DNA of 64,000 nucleotides from positions 103,487,345 through 103,551,344 of the forward strand of contig CM047806.1 of the NCBI GenBank assembly GCA_026214975.1, given 5' to 3'. Under the pieces are notes generated by a model, which saw only the letters and a program-made list of their open reading frames with translations, did no database searches and had not been told where the DNA came from. Origin of the DNA: Gentiana macrophylla. Taxonomy: Eukaryota > Streptophyta > Magnoliopsida > Gentianales > Gentianaceae. The position numbers and the translations under genes are program-made. Position 1 is the first letter of the stretch. Every line of letters starts with the position of its first letter. Below, piece after piece: positions 22,802 to 33,847 of the stretch.

Positions 22802-23921
22802 ATGTGTCTTTCAAATATTTCAAAGTTCTTTTCACAACTGTGAGATGGCTTTCCTTTGGTCTTGACTGAAATCTTGCACATACACCGACAGTAAAAGATA
22901 TGTCTGGCCTACTTGCTGTAAGATAGAGTAAGCTTCCAATCATCCTTCTGTAGAGTGTTTGATCAACACCTTTACCTTCTTTGTCTTCATCTAACTCGAT
23001 GTTGGTCCCCATTGGTGTAGAAATTCCATGAGATTTCTCCATACCAAACTTTTTGATAAGTTCTCTTGTATATTTGGTTTGGTGAATGAAAATTCCATCA
23101 GCTAATTGTTTAACTTGCAATCCTAGGAAATAATTTAATTCTCCCATCATACTCATTTGAAATTTTCTTTTCATCAAACTTGCAAATTTCTCACATAGCT
23201 GTTCATTTTCTGATCCAAAGATGATATCATCAACATAAATTTGAACAAGTAGAGTATCTTCTCCATTCTTCATCCTGAACAAGGTTTTGTCTATTGTTCC
23301 TTTGATAAATCCGTTATCTACTAGAAATTGAGATAGAGTTTCGTACCAAGCTCTTGGTGCTTGTTTAAGTCCATAAAGAGCTTTCCTTAGTCTGAAAACT
23401 TTATCTGCTTGATCTTTGATTTCAAATCCAGGTGGTTGTTGAACATACACTTCTTCTTCAAGAATTCCATTTAGAAATGCACTTTTAACATCCATCTGAT
23501 AAACTTTGAATTTCTTGTGAGCTGCATAGGCAAGAAATAGTCTGATTGCTTCTAGTCTTGCAACTGGTGCGTAAGTTTCATCAAAGTCTATGCCTTCTGC
23601 TTGAGAGTATCCTTTGGCTACGAGTCTGGCTTTGTTTCTGATGACATTCCCATCTTCATCAAGTTTATTTCTGAAAACCCATTTGGTTCCAATGATATTG
23701 ACATGAACTGGTTTATCTACCAGTTCCCATACTTGATTCCTCTCAAATTCATTGAGTTCTTCTTGCATAGCTAATATCCAGTCTGGATCTTTCAAAGCTT
23801 CTTCAAGTTCTTTAGGTTCTGATTGAGATAGAAAGCATGCAATCATTGCATCTAGTTGATGTCTTGTTCGAACTCCAGCTTGAGTATCGCCAATAACTTG
23901 TTCTTCAGGATGATCTCTCAT
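22746..23921 (-). CDS. Reverse transcriptase of Copia-2 (RVT_2), open frame
   Basis: A 391-codon open frame that spans the whole copia RT. In order: a [24 protein letters not shown] lead-in, [63 protein letters not shown] with the first catalytic Asp, and [13 protein letters not shown]. The YVDD catalytic motif is encoded at 23226-23237 on the minus strand. [15 protein letters not shown] and [15 protein letters not shown] follow. No internal stop is present. It is part of the pol polyprotein, not a separate gene; the start Met is simply the first in frame. This is the best preserved enzyme in the window. Confidence 0.9.
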   Translation of the reverse strand: MRDHPEEQVIGDTQAGVRTRHQLDAMIACFLSQSEPKELEEALKDPDWILAMQEELNEFERNQVWELVDKPVHVNIIGTKWVFRNKLDEDGNVIRNKARLVAKGYSQAEGIDFDETYAPVARLEAIRLFLAYAAHKKFKVYQMDVKSAFLNGILEEEVYVQQPPGFEIKDQADKVFRLRKALYGLKQAPRAWYETLSQFLVDNGFIKGTIDKTLFRMKNGEDTLLVQIYVDDIIFGSENEQLCEKFASLMKRKFQMSMMGELNYFLGLQVKQLADGIFIHQTKYTRELIKKFGMEKSHGISTPMGTNIELDEDKEGKGVDQTLYRRMIGSLLYLTASRPDISFTVGVCARFQSRPKESHLTVVKRTLKYLKDTYGVGICYSKEGEFKPISY

Positions 23922-24093
23922 CCATTGATGTGTGTGAGTTTGTATCGGTGATTTGCATTTTGTTCAAGCGATTCTTCAAAATCGGTTCTTGAATTTGTTC
24001 AATCGAATCGATTGAGGTTGTTCAAATTGTTGAGTAGTTGGAAAGGCGAGGTGATCTTGATCTGAACATTCTCAAATTTGTAGTCTTCCAACA

Positions 24094-25283
24094 TCAATCA
24101 AACAGTTCGGTGTGATTGGTAATCGAGGACCGAGAAACCGGTTCAGTCGGTCTTGATTGTTTCACCAGAAAATTTGGTTCATCAAATACTACATGTATTG
24201 ATTCTTCATGCTTGAGTGTCCTTTTATTCAGTACTCTAAATGCTTTGCTGACACTTGAATATCCTAGGAAAATTCCCTCATCAGCTTTGGGTTGAAAAAC
24301 ATGAAGTTGATCTTTTCCATTATTGTGTATGAAACATTTGCTTCCAAACGCATGAAAGTATGAAACATTTGGTTTTCTTCCATTCCAAATTTCATAAGGA
24401 GTCTTCTCATGTCTCTTGTTCATGAGAGCTCATTCGAGTGTAACAAAGTTGTGTTTTCTCGTACGCCCAATATCTTTCGGGTAGTTTAGCTTCACAAATC
24501 ATAGTCCTCCTAGCTTCTTTTGAGTGTTCTGTTTTCTTCTTTCAGCCTACACCATTTTGTTGGGGGGTGTTCTGTGGCGACAAGTTGGTGTAAGACACCA
24601 TTTTCTTCACGATATTCAATAATCACTGCTTTGTTGAGGAATTCGGTTCCTTTATCGATCTTATCTTCACGATCAAACTCCTTTCTCGATTCAAGTCTCT
24701 TGAGAAGTTCTGTGAGCTTTTGCTTGGTTTCACTTTTCTTGGTTAGAAAGATTACCCAAGTATATCTTGAAAAATCATCTACTACCACCAATGTATACTT
24801 CTTTCCACTGATACTAATTGGTGTAATAGGTCCAAATAAATCCATATGTAGCAATTCTAAATGTCTGGTTGTGGAATGCTGAGACTTAGTCTTGAAACTT
24901 GCTTTTGTTTGTTTTCCTTGTTGACATGCATCACATAAGCTTTCCTTCTTATATGATATCTCTGGTAGTCCAATGACTAGCTGCTTCTTAACAAGTGTAT
25001 TGATGTCATCAAAATTGAGATGACTCAGTTTCTTGTGCCATAGCCAACTGATTTCTGATTTGGTATGCACGAGCAAACAAGTTTCAGCGACGGCAGTTGT
25101 CCAATCTACCACATACATGTTTTCCTTCCTTCTTCCGGCTAGGACAACTTGATAAGTTGATTCGCTGATGACAACGCAGAATTCTTTATCAAAAGTAACT
25201 TTGTATCCCATATCACAAAATTGACTTGTGCTGAGTAGATTGTAGTGTAGTCCTTCTACATATGATACATATTGTAAGTCCAT
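24094..25283 (-). pseudogene. Pre-integrase and integrase of Copia-2
   Basis: 25283-24510 holds the end of protease (YVEGLHYNLLSTSQFCDMGY), the His-His-Cys-Cys pre-integrase zinc site (WHKKLSHLNF to CDACQQGKQ) and the integrase core with HMDLFGPI and TLVVVDDFSRYTW. The second Asp block reads DKGTEFLN for the usual DNGTEF. The third, Glu-bearing block is scrambled by frameshift after LHQLVATE. 24423-24094 is the C-terminal domain ([40 protein letters not shown]). Integrase joins cDNA to host DNA. Comparison with Copia-4 shows that most lesions fall at CTG/CAG sites. Confidence 0.85.
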
Positions 25284-25289
25284 TTCTGA

Positions 25290-26020
25290 TTAAGGTGCCA
25301 AAACCTCTGGTGTAACCCGGTTTATCTTTACTTCCAAAATTGACTTTTGGTCCATTCTTTTCAATGAAATTATCGAGAGGCAGTCCTTGCTCTTTGTCAT
25401 GTGTCTAGAGCAACCTTTGTCAAAGTATATATATCTGCAATAAAAATTAGAAATTTTTAGGTACCCAACTCGATTTGGGTCCATGAGGTCGATTGTCAAG
25501 TACAACTCGGGAATATATCCTTTTGGAATTCTTCGGATATTGTTGCACTTGTTTTCATATATGTAAACCACACTCCCATAGAATCTATGTTTGGGTGTGT
25601 CTTATTTATATGATTTCTCGGATCTTCCGATGAAATTTGTTTCCATGTTGATTTCATTATTAAGTTTGGAGTGATAACCATCATTCCTCCTGCATCGAGG
25701 TCCTGGATTGACCTTTGTATCGTGACTTCAGCCGAGAAGCGAGATTAGTCCTCTCTGGCTTGAGTTTTGGTGAAACTTGTGATAAGTTTTCGATCCGGAA
25801 TGATTGTCATTATCAGTTTTAATAACAAATTCAGTAAAATTCCAATCATCATCAGTGGGATATAACCTTCCTTTCCCCCTGAATGTGTGAATCTTTGCAT
25901 GATTGACATTCTTGGATTTGTTTTGATTGTAATTTTTCTGGTTCCTGACTTTATTGATTTTTGTGGATCTGGCAGTTGATTTTCCGTGTCGGTTTCCATT
26001 GAGTACAACTGGTCTACCAT
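25290..26020 (-). pseudogene. Protease and gag-pol linker of Copia-2
   Basis: A basic Lys/Asn/Gln-rich linker (26020-25600, with TARSTKINKV-type repeats also seen in Copia-4), then the aspartic protease. The catalytic motif is DKGCSRHMTKSKD where DSGCSRHM is expected, so Asp is kept and the Ser is lost. The frame is broken several times. Confidence 0.75.
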
Positions 26021-27639
26021 TTGATTTAGCTTTGTAGGTAGATACAGTTGTCTTCTTAGAAAACTGATTTATCCTATGTGATACTGGCTTTACTGGTTCA
26101 GCAATTTTCTCAGTTTGTGGAAGTTGCCCAACTACAAACTTAATACCAGTTTTGGTACTCAGCCCAGCGGCTTTGCTAGTTCCATTCTTTGAAGATTGCT
26201 GTGTATCAAATCCTAACCCAGTTTTGTCTCCATATGGTTTTCCTAATTTGAATCCAGTAATTGAACTTGATTGAGCAAACGATTCGATTTTTCTTCACGA
26301 TGCTGATGATCGATGTTGAATCTTTTCTTTATCGATTTTAGTCGGATTTCAACATTTTTAGTTCGAGACTTCAATCTTTCAACTTCAAGAATTAGACTTT
26401 CTTTCTCAACTTTTTGATTGATTCATAGCCAGCTTGTATGGTTGCTAGCTGATTCATCAATTCGTCAAGAGTTTCTTCTAATTCTAGATTTTTTGGATTG
26501 GAGTCAGCGGTCGAAGAACATGCATTCATCATGGAAATCTGAGCTGAAGAGTATTTAGAGTTTGATTCACATACCTCATTTGGATCTTCCATGTGTGCCA
26601 TTAAAGTTGTGTCGTCTGATAATCTTTCAGTACCGGCTTCATAATCTGATTCATCTCGGCAAGAAGGAGTGCTCTTCTACCAACTCTTCTTGGTGGTGTC
26701 TTCTTGATCGATTCACGACATTGACTTTATAATGTCCTGGTTTCTTGCGATTGAAACAGAGGTATTCATCATCTTTTCTTTTCTCAGAGTCCTTTTGATG
26801 AACTTTTGAGTGACTGGGTGTCCACTTTTCATTCTTGAATTATGTTCATCATTAGAGCCATTTGTTCTTCCATTTCATCCAAATCATGAAGATTGTTGGA
26901 TGAGTTTTCTTGAGTTTCATTTGATGTCTTTGCAAGTCTTTGTGGTCTTTGGTTCTTCCAGAGCTTTGATTATTGCAAATTTTGTGGTTGTGAAATCTTC
27001 ACTTTGAATTCATAAGCTTTTAGATCCGAAAAGATCTTGAATGAATCTTCCACATCCAGTCTCTGGATTCTTCCATAGCATGATGACCTTCATTTTCCAG
27101 CACATTGGTAATGCCTTCAATATTCTAGTGTTGATGACTTTCTTTGAGTATTCAATCTTAAGTAGATCTAGTTCAACCATGATAGCACTGAATCTTGTCT
27201 CCATTTGGTCAATGGTTTCTCCAGATTTCATCTTGAAATTCTCAAACTTTTGTTTTGCAACGGAAATTTTATTTTCCTTGATTGAATCTGTTCCTTCACA
27301 AACTAACTGAAGTTTGTCCCACATTTCTTTGGCAGTTGTGCATTCTTTCACCTTCAAGTACATGTTGTTGTCAAGGGTTCTGAGGATAAAGTCCATGGCA
27401 ACATTGTTGAGATTGTTTCGCTTGCGATCATCACTAGTCCATTCAGATTTGGGTTTTGGAACTCGAATTTGTCTGTCACCTTCAGTTTGCATGTAGGTGA
27501 TCTGGATTGGTCCATCAGTGAGTACATCCATCATTTCATCATGAGTAGCTGCTAGAAATGCCTGCATACGACGTTTGTATTCGTCAAATCTGTCCATGTT
27601 ACACATAAGCATTTGTCTTGCATATTGATTGTTATCCAT
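26021..27639 (-). pseudogene. gag of Copia-2
   Basis: The start at 27639 (MDNNQYARQML) is about 100 bases from the primer site. The first 190 residues are intact: FDEYKRRMQAFLAATHDEMMDVL, VAMDFILRTLDNNMYLKVKEC, TAKEMWDKLQLVCEG, then the UBN2 ETRFSAIMVEL and ILKALP blocks. A frameshift near 27080 follows. A zinc knuckle remnant near 26770-26735 reads CFNRKKPGHYKV, lacking two of its Cys. A coiled-coil stretch (ELEETLDELMNQLATIQAGYE) is at 26601-26392. Gag builds the particle that packages element RNA. Confidence 0.85.
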
Positions 27640-27740
27640 TGTGAGTGAGTGAAGACTGAGAGTAGATTAATTGAAAACTGAGCTTTCAAATAAGAAAAAC
27701 TAGAGGAGATAACGAGCAAATGATATCTTGTTAAAGAAAC

Positions 27741-27757
27741 ACTGCTCCGATACCAAT
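27741..27757 (-). other. Primer binding site of Copia-2, tRNA-iMet type
   Basis: On the minus strand TTGGTATCGGAGCAGTG directly follows the 5' LTR; the TGGTATC-GAGC form is the usual initiator-tRNA-Met site of plant copia elements. Confidence 0.85.
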
Positions 27758-29560
27758 TGTTGGTCCTTGGAAAGGTGACACAAGTTTAGAGGGGGTGAAT
27801 AAACTTGTCACCAAAAACTAAATTTAAAGCAGTTAAGGTTCGAGATAAAACTTGTGTGGAGTTGGTGACAAAGGCGAGATTAAGTCAAAACCGACTTAAG
27901 TTAAATCGAGTCAACCGGCAATGGATATGATTTTAGCCTTTTATTGATCTTGTTATTACGTTTGGCGAGTGTTGTGGAATCGATTACAGTGAATATCGGT
28001 TGACTGTGAAATGTATAACAATCAAGTATCACAATGCTGTAAGTAAATGCTAAATAAATAAGAAAATGCGTAAAGTAAATAAGGCGGATGTTATAGAGGT
28101 TCCAGGTGGTGTAATCCTGTACGTCCTCTCTTCCCCTGTGGTGCGGAGGAAAATTCCACTAGAACTTCTTGAGGTGAACTATTACAAAAAGTCCTAAACA
28201 ATAGTCCTTGGCTAATCCCTAGCTTCACTATCTAAACAATTGTAGAACATGTAGAATTGCTGCTCTTCAAATGCTTGAACCACTGGTCCTTAGAGGGTAG
28301 GATTGCCTCTTCACAAGCTTCCACCACAAACACATTCTACCCGACTGCTTGTCACAACTGTCCTTGGCGAAACCTTCCCGGTTTGCTTCATAGTCTAAAA
28401 CCTTTGAATTAGAATCAAAGTTGGGCTGAGAATCAATAAATTGATTCTTGTTTGTGGTTCTTCAGAGTGTTGAATTCTTGATAAATTCTTTGTAACTTTG
28501 AACACTTGAAGAAATACTAGATATGATCTTGTTATAGTTCAGAGATGATAGCAATTCAAATAAAGTGCACAAATAGCTTGTTGATTCTTGTATATGCTCT
28601 TGTTCTCTGTATTTTTGTTGTTTGTGCAAAGTCTTCTATTTATAGTGTGAAGTCCAACGTTAAATCGACTTCGATTTGAATTGTATCAACGTATATCTTG
28701 CAACATGACTATATTTTCGACCGTTCTGTTGTGTCGTTGACTCATCCAATGAAATTGCTTTCTTTACAACGCTCGATTGTACTTTCGGTTTGTTGGATGG
28801 TGACTTATAAAACTGAGTTTCCTTATCAGTTTCATACTGAGTTTTTCATTTGTCAGTTTCCTAACTGACTTGGAGCATTAACTGAGATTTTATTCTTCTT
28901 CAAAAATCAGTATTCCAGTTTTCATCTGATTATAATTGACTTAATCAGAGTACACCATGATACATTTATCATCTAAGAATTCATTGTCCTTATGATTCTT
29001 AGGTCTTCATACAAGATCCATAAAGTCAGTTCAGGTCACCACAATCATGCACGAAGTCCAACTTTCTGATCTCGACTTGTAATCTTCATAAGCGAGTTTG
29101 AGCCCTCGTTCTTCATTCTTCAATAACTGAGTTTGAACCCTCAGTTCTTCATTCTTCAATAACTGAGTTTGAACCCTCAGTTCTTCATTCTTCAATAAGC
29201 GAGTTTGAACCCTCGATTCTTCATTCTTCTAGATAAGCCAGCCTGAGTCTCAGAACTCTCAAATGAACTTACCTTCTTCAGTTCCAAGTAGGTGTATTCT
29301 GAGTCAGTTTGCTTGTCTTGATGATTTCTAGTTTTCTAATTGATTTCCAGTTTTCAGTTTTACGACACACTATCAATTACAGTGCTTGTCTGATGTAACT
29401 TATACAAATATCACACTCTAATAAAACTTATACATTCAGTTCTAGACATCTTTTAGCTTTCCACTATAACAGCTGGCTTCAGCACTTCATCAATGGGGTT
29501 AAGATAATATTATAACAAATAAGATGAATTATCAACAAAACATAAATTTTATTTCCAACA
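27758..29560 (-). repeat. 5' LTR of Copia-2 (family D)
   Basis: An 1803-bp LTR with TGTTGG and CCAACA ends and a minus-strand TATAAATA at 28637-28644. It is longer than the 3' LTR through one extra minisatellite unit and a 19-bp insertion near 28050. Most other differences from the 3' LTR fall at CTG or CAG triplets. Confidence 0.9.
29088..29230 (-). repeat. 36-bp minisatellite in 5' LTR of Copia-2
   Basis: About four tandem units of the same repeat as at 18850-18970. Units differ from each other mainly at CTG/CAG positions, for example ccctcagtt versus ccctcgatt. Confidence 0.75.
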
Positions 29561-29565
29561 ATATC

Positions 29566-29880
29566 TTTAGCAACAAAGTCGAGATTTGCTCTTCTTCTAT
29601 CATCTTTGGTCCAATATTTCTTAAGTTTGTCTATCTCTGTTCCTTGATCTGCACATGTGGCTATCACAGTTGTGATCTTGATTGGGCCATCATTTAAAAC
29701 ATCCATCATCTCCTGATGAGTTGCTGCAAGATGAGACAACATTCTTATCTTATATTCATCAAAATTATTAACATTGAATACATGTACATTAAACATGAAA
29801 TTTGAAGATTCTATAGTCACAAAAGATGTATGTGTAAAAACACATATTTGAAAACTACTTTGAAAGTATGTGATCTCCTT
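29566..29880 (-). pseudogene. gag N-terminus of Copia-1
   Basis: Open frame with FDEYKIRMLSHLAATHQEMMDVLNDGPIKI, then WTKDDRRRANLDFVAKDI, ending at the Copia-2 insertion. It aligns with residues about 15-90 of Copia-2 gag. The rest continues at 17535 and 15915. The true start is uncertain because the frame is open back to the primer site. Confidence 0.75.
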
Positions 29881-29910
29881 GTTGCCAGAAATCAGTTCTG
29901 AAACTAGGAA

Positions 29911-29928
29911 CACTGCTCCGATACCAAT
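29911..29928 (-). other. Primer binding site of Copia-1, tRNA-iMet type
   Basis: Minus strand ATTGGTATCGGAGCAGTG directly after the LTR end at 29929; it marks the LTR as a 5' LTR for Copia-1. Confidence 0.85.
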
Positions 29929-31280
29929 TGTTGGTCCCAGAGAATGGTGAAAGTATAGTCAGAAGGGGTGAATGACTATACTGGAGTTTCAAAAACTTTT
30001 CTCTTTTAAAAGCTTTTGGGCAGCAGATAAGTCACTTCTTAAAAGTTGTTTCAAAGTAGGTTATGCACACACAGAGTATGAATAAAATGCAGTAAGTGAA
30101 TGTTGTAAAGTAAAGTGCAGTAAATAAATGAACAAAAAGATTTTGTAATGGTTCAGGGTGGTGTAATCCCTTAATCCACTCTTCTCCTGTGATGATTGGA
30201 GGAATTCACTATTGTCTTTCACCAATACAATAGTGTGATTGTCCTTGGCTACACAAGCTTCACAATCTCCAAGACTATCACTCCCTGGCTACAAAAGCTT
30301 CTGTGACCCAATCTTCAACACTGCTCATTGGGAACAAATCCTTCAGCAGCTATACAAAGGGTGCAACTCCTTCTCAGACTTCTTTGATTCAATTGCTGCA
30401 AACTGGTGTGAATGATATTCACAAGAGTGTTGATCAATCTCAGTGCTTGATATAACTTTATATTCTGAATGCTGAGTTGATCTGCTAGATGTGTTCTTTT
30501 TTGATCAAAGAGAAGGCTTAGGAAATTGAAAAAAATTTTGCCCTTTTTCTTTTTAGTCTTGTATCCTTCTTGTCTGTCAATGCCTTCTATTCATAGCCTT
30601 GATTTTCCTTGATTTGAAATTTTGTCCGTTGGCTATTTAATGTGAAGAATAATCCTTGATTTCAGTGATCCGGATTTTGCTCAAATTTTCTTCACAAAAT
30701 CCGTCATTGATTGATTCTGCATTTATTGCTTGATCTCTTTATTTTCCACGTTCAGAATAGAATGAAAACGGCATACTTGACTTTGCTGTTTAAGTTGTTG
30801 CTTGACCGGCTTAGTGAATCTTTTTCCTTTGCTGTTGAGATCTCATTCACTATTTTTCTTTAGTCAGCCGGTAGACCTTTTACTTTGCGTTGTGCTATCC
30901 CTTTCTTTATTTGATTTTCCAAGTATGCTTGTACTTCATTGATCCTTTATTTGTGTGAGATCAGTGTACACCATATTAAAACAATAGATTTCATAACTTC
31001 AAATACATCTTAGACTTATCCAAGGTCATCACAGACTTCCCTGGTTATAAGTCAGTCCATATGTCTTCACTTGTCTCTGCTGGTACTTGGCTGCCTTTAC
31101 TTTGCCGATCTGTTGTCTTTCACTTAGCCATCGTACCAGTCTAGTAAAATACTTGTCTGACTAAACTTATACAACATTTCAGACTCTAAGTAAAGACTTA
31201 TACAAGTATTTCTAACTTATTTCAGGCTTGCTATAATAGCTAGTATGTCCATCATCAAAACAAATAAAATGTTCCTAACA
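29929..31280 (-). repeat. LTR family F, shared by two Sirevirus copies
   Basis: A 1352-bp LTR that starts TGTTAGGAAC on the minus strand (31280) and ends near CCAACA (29929). It has a primer binding site on its 3' side (29911-29928) and a polypurine tract on its 5' side (31282-31294). One LTR therefore serves as the 5' LTR of Copia-1 and the 3' LTR of an upstream copy. Confidence 0.8.
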
Positions 31281-31281
31281 A

Positions 31282-31294
31282 TTTCTCCCTTTTT
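31282..31294 (-). other. Polypurine tract of upstream family-F Sirevirus
   Basis: Minus strand aaaaagggagaaa next to the LTR start; same context (gatgatgcc flank) as the Copia-2 tract at 19294. Confidence 0.75.
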
Positions 31295-31489
31295 GATGAT
31301 GCCAAAACCCTCATAAACCTGGACATAAGTAAGTTGTTTTCTCATATAATAAAAGAATAAAACTCAACAATTTTATTCATCCGTGAAGGGAAATAGAAAG
31401 ATCAAGGCAAAAATATATTACAACTACATTTTTCTTAGATTTTCCTTGTACCTCTTGAACTTTGTGGTGTGAGTCCCTTCCATCTCCTT

Positions 31490-32640
31490 CTAGTCAACTT
31501 CAGGGAATTTCCATTTCCAGTATTCCAAGGCAGTGTTTTGAGAAATGCCTAGGAATAATTTCTTCTCAATAAGCCTGTTGAAATCAGGTATTGTTTCCTG
31601 AGCCTGTGGCTCTCCAAAGTGATTCTCCAGTCTATTCTTTGCCTCAGCAATGTGAGGATCTGCAAACTTCAGATCCTTATACATCACCCATTGTTGTTGG
31701 GGATTTAGTCTGCCCATGGGTCTGAAAAACTTTACCATGTTATTGAACTCCTCTAGTCTTTCACTGGACAAATCCTCTGGCCCCTTTGCACTGATTGGCT
31801 TGCTTCCCTGTTTGAGCCAGGTGTTCCTTCTCTAGATCTTTGCTTGAGAGATGCATACTCTCTATTTAAATCCTTGTAGATCTTTGCCATATCCACCCTC
31901 AACTCATCATCTTGATAACAAGCAATCTACCCAAGCTTCATCTTGTGACCAGTTTGGGTACAGACTGTCTTGATTTCTGAAAAATTCTTACACATTGTAT
32001 AGTATTGTTGTTTTCCTTTCTTCCCAGTTTCTGAAGGTGGTGAAATGCCTTTTTCCAACCAGAGACACTTCCAGTTGAGTGTCTTTGTCTACTGACACTG
32101 CTTCTGCTGGTGCTAGACCGATGTTGACTTGTAGAGCTTCTTGCTTGACTGGATCCAAGCCTTTGCTGATTGTCTGATCTGTCTCTGTCATCATCCCTCC
32201 TTTGAATAGGAAAGGATAGTCCAAAGCAAGGCATATTTTTGCTTCTTTCTTTTTCTTCCGAGGCTTTCTTCTGCTGTTCTTCAGCCTCAGTTCTAACTTG
32301 CATTTTTCTATCCCTTGCTTTGAGATGTTCTTCAGTGAAGTTTGGGGGTCTAACTGTTGATCATTCAGGCTTATCACTTCTTTCCCCCTTTTTGGCAGCA
32401 TCATCCTGTTGTTGTAACTGAATGATGTTGGTAGTCTCAGTTGTGTTTATCAGACTGTCCAATGATCATCGTGCATTCTCTAGGTCTACATGCAGGTATA
32501 GAAGGTTGGAGAAAGAATCCTTGAGTTTGAGCTTGAATTATCGCCACTCTCCTTGGATTTCTAGCTCTTTTTTGCCGGAATCTTCATCAGCTTCTCCAGA
32601 ATCTCCAGGTGAACACTTGAAAAGTTTGCATGATCTACCT
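31490..32640 (-). pseudogene. Third ORF C-terminus of the upstream Sirevirus
   Basis: Pieces in several frames: 32640-32422 (acidic, with QLQQQDDAAKK at its end), 32404-31938 (a Lys/Glu/Arg-rich helix containing RTEAEEQQKKASEEKERSK) and 31771-31490 (ending FPEVD at the stop). The order of a charged coiled coil followed by an aromatic C-terminal part (ALEYWKWKFPE) matches the C-terminus of the Copia-2 homologue (WRRWKES). It is inactive and function is unknown. Confidence 0.55.
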
Positions 32641-33750
32641 TGCACTACCAGCTTGAGTATCCTACAAGCTTCATGTCATATCAACATATTCACTTGATTA
32701 CCCCTTTGAGTGTTCTACAAGCATCCTATCACATAAACATGGCAAGAAACAAGTTTGTTATGCTAGCTACCCCCGCCAAGAGGACCAACCAGAACCTTCC
32801 AAAGACAACGACCATGTCAGATCATGCATGTCACAAGGGTTAGCATAATGATAACTCGCCCCAAAGAGAGGCTGACCGCAACGTCCTCAATGAGAAAACC
32901 AATGCCAGGAACACACTTGAGGTCATAACAGGCAATAAAAGGAAAGAGATCATGGATCCGTCGTGACAACGCCAACCGACCACAGAGAGGGATCCGACTG
33001 CTCAACCAGACACAAACACAGTTGTTGCTTTGGCTCACACTGAGTACGTCAAAATAATGGCGGAGGCAAACCAATACCCTATCGCAAGGGGGCTTCCCCC
33101 CAGACCGATCAAGGGCATGCCCGCACTCGACATTGCTGCACCAATGGAGCAAACCGCTCAAACCAACAACAATCCCCCTCAGCACTATCAACAATCTAAC
33201 AGAGAAGGGCACTCTTACAGAGAAGGGAATGTTCACTCATATGAGGGGCGAACTTAGGAAAGAAGATAGGCTCTAAATCGCCTCGGAACCGGAAACGGAG
33301 AGGGGAATGTAGCCCCAGGGCGAGAGGGAAATGAACATTAGATTGCCTGCCAAAACATCAGGGATAGACTGGGGGAACAACAGGTCGAATCCCATTTCCG
33401 GCTAGAAAAGGGGGTTCAATCCGGAATGTCTCAAGGCACTCTGCCGTCCTTCTTTAGTGAATAAAATTGATCAGATGCAGAGACAGCTTGACAATATGCA
33501 GAGGTCAAGAGCACATAAAGGGGACAGACCCGGCCGGATCCAGTCCAACCCGATTGGGTTTAGAGCACAACATCAACAAGAACTTTAAATATAAAGCTAG
33601 AAATCTCTTAAATCACTTTGAGTCAGCAGCACCACATGATTCACTAGAAATTAGCTCAACACAACTCAGACACAGTAGAAATAAATTCTAATCAACTCCA
33701 GAACACCCAGTTCAATCTTCTCTACTCTCAATTAAAAGAACCTTTCTTTA
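32641..33750 (+). pseudogene. Degenerate gag-like stretch, plus strand
   Basis: GC-richer than its neighbours. Plus-strand frames contain HTEYVKIMAEANQYPI, a Pro-rich RGLPPRPIKGMP, a Gln/Asn-rich stretch (33030-33257), and after stops the NKIDQMQRQLDNMQRS segment (about 33460-33510). The composition resembles the disordered N-terminal part of plant gypsy gag, but no conserved gag core is visible. I cannot name the family. A 139-codon minus-strand frame over 32817-33236 looks like its antisense shadow. Confidence 0.35.
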
Positions 33751-33847
33751 ACAAAATTTACCAACTAAAATCAGAAATGAGACAAGTTTACAAAAAAAAT
33801 TGAGAGTGTTTGATATTTACAGATGAGTTTTAGCTTGTATGAGCTTA

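Larger units (their letters stand above)
17536..29560 (-). mobile_element. Copia-2: full-length Ty1/copia Sirevirus-type element, minus strand
   Basis: A complete structure of about 12 kb: 5' LTR (29560-27758), tRNA-iMet primer site, gag, protease, integrase, RT, RNase H, a third ORF downstream of pol, polypurine tract and 3' LTR (19292-17536). The flanking 5-mers ATATA (17531-17535) and ATATC (29561-29565) match at four of five. It lies in Copia-1 gag. LTRs over 1.7 kb, the long ORF after pol and an extra purine tract after RNase H (minus strand, about 22282-22270) fit Sireviruses. RT is intact; other domains carry frameshifts. Confidence 0.9.
8375..31280 (-). mobile_element. Copia-1: Ty1/copia Sirevirus-type element, heavily nested, minus strand
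   Basis: A decayed minus-strand element. Its parts, in 5' to 3' order, are: 5' LTR 31280-29929, primer site 29928-29911, gag start 29880-29566, gag bridge 17535-17508, gag remainder 15915-14141, protease to RT 14140-12107, RT C-terminus and RNase H 10288-9237, and a third ORF 9168-8375. Insertions are Copia-2 (17536-29560), solo LTR E (15916-17502), solo LTR D (10289-12101) and a family-B element (from 8374 leftward). Gag reads across the first two insertion sites when aligned to the uninterrupted gag of Copia-2, which supports one original element. No 3' LTR is seen in the window. Confidence 0.8.
31281..32640 (-). mobile_element. 3' end of a second family-F Sirevirus, minus strand
   Basis: Internal sequence upstream of LTR F: the polypurine tract, a short untranslated stretch and the C-terminal part of a third ORF. 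Homology to any Sirevirus piece fades near 32640, where the copy is truncated by unrelated sequence. No pol is present. Confidence 0.65.

Noticed and set aside
32817..33236. 139-codon minus-strand frame with hydrophobic stretches
   Set aside because: Antisense to a plus-strand gag-like stretch, Cys/Leu-rich by composition only; no signal for a real gene.
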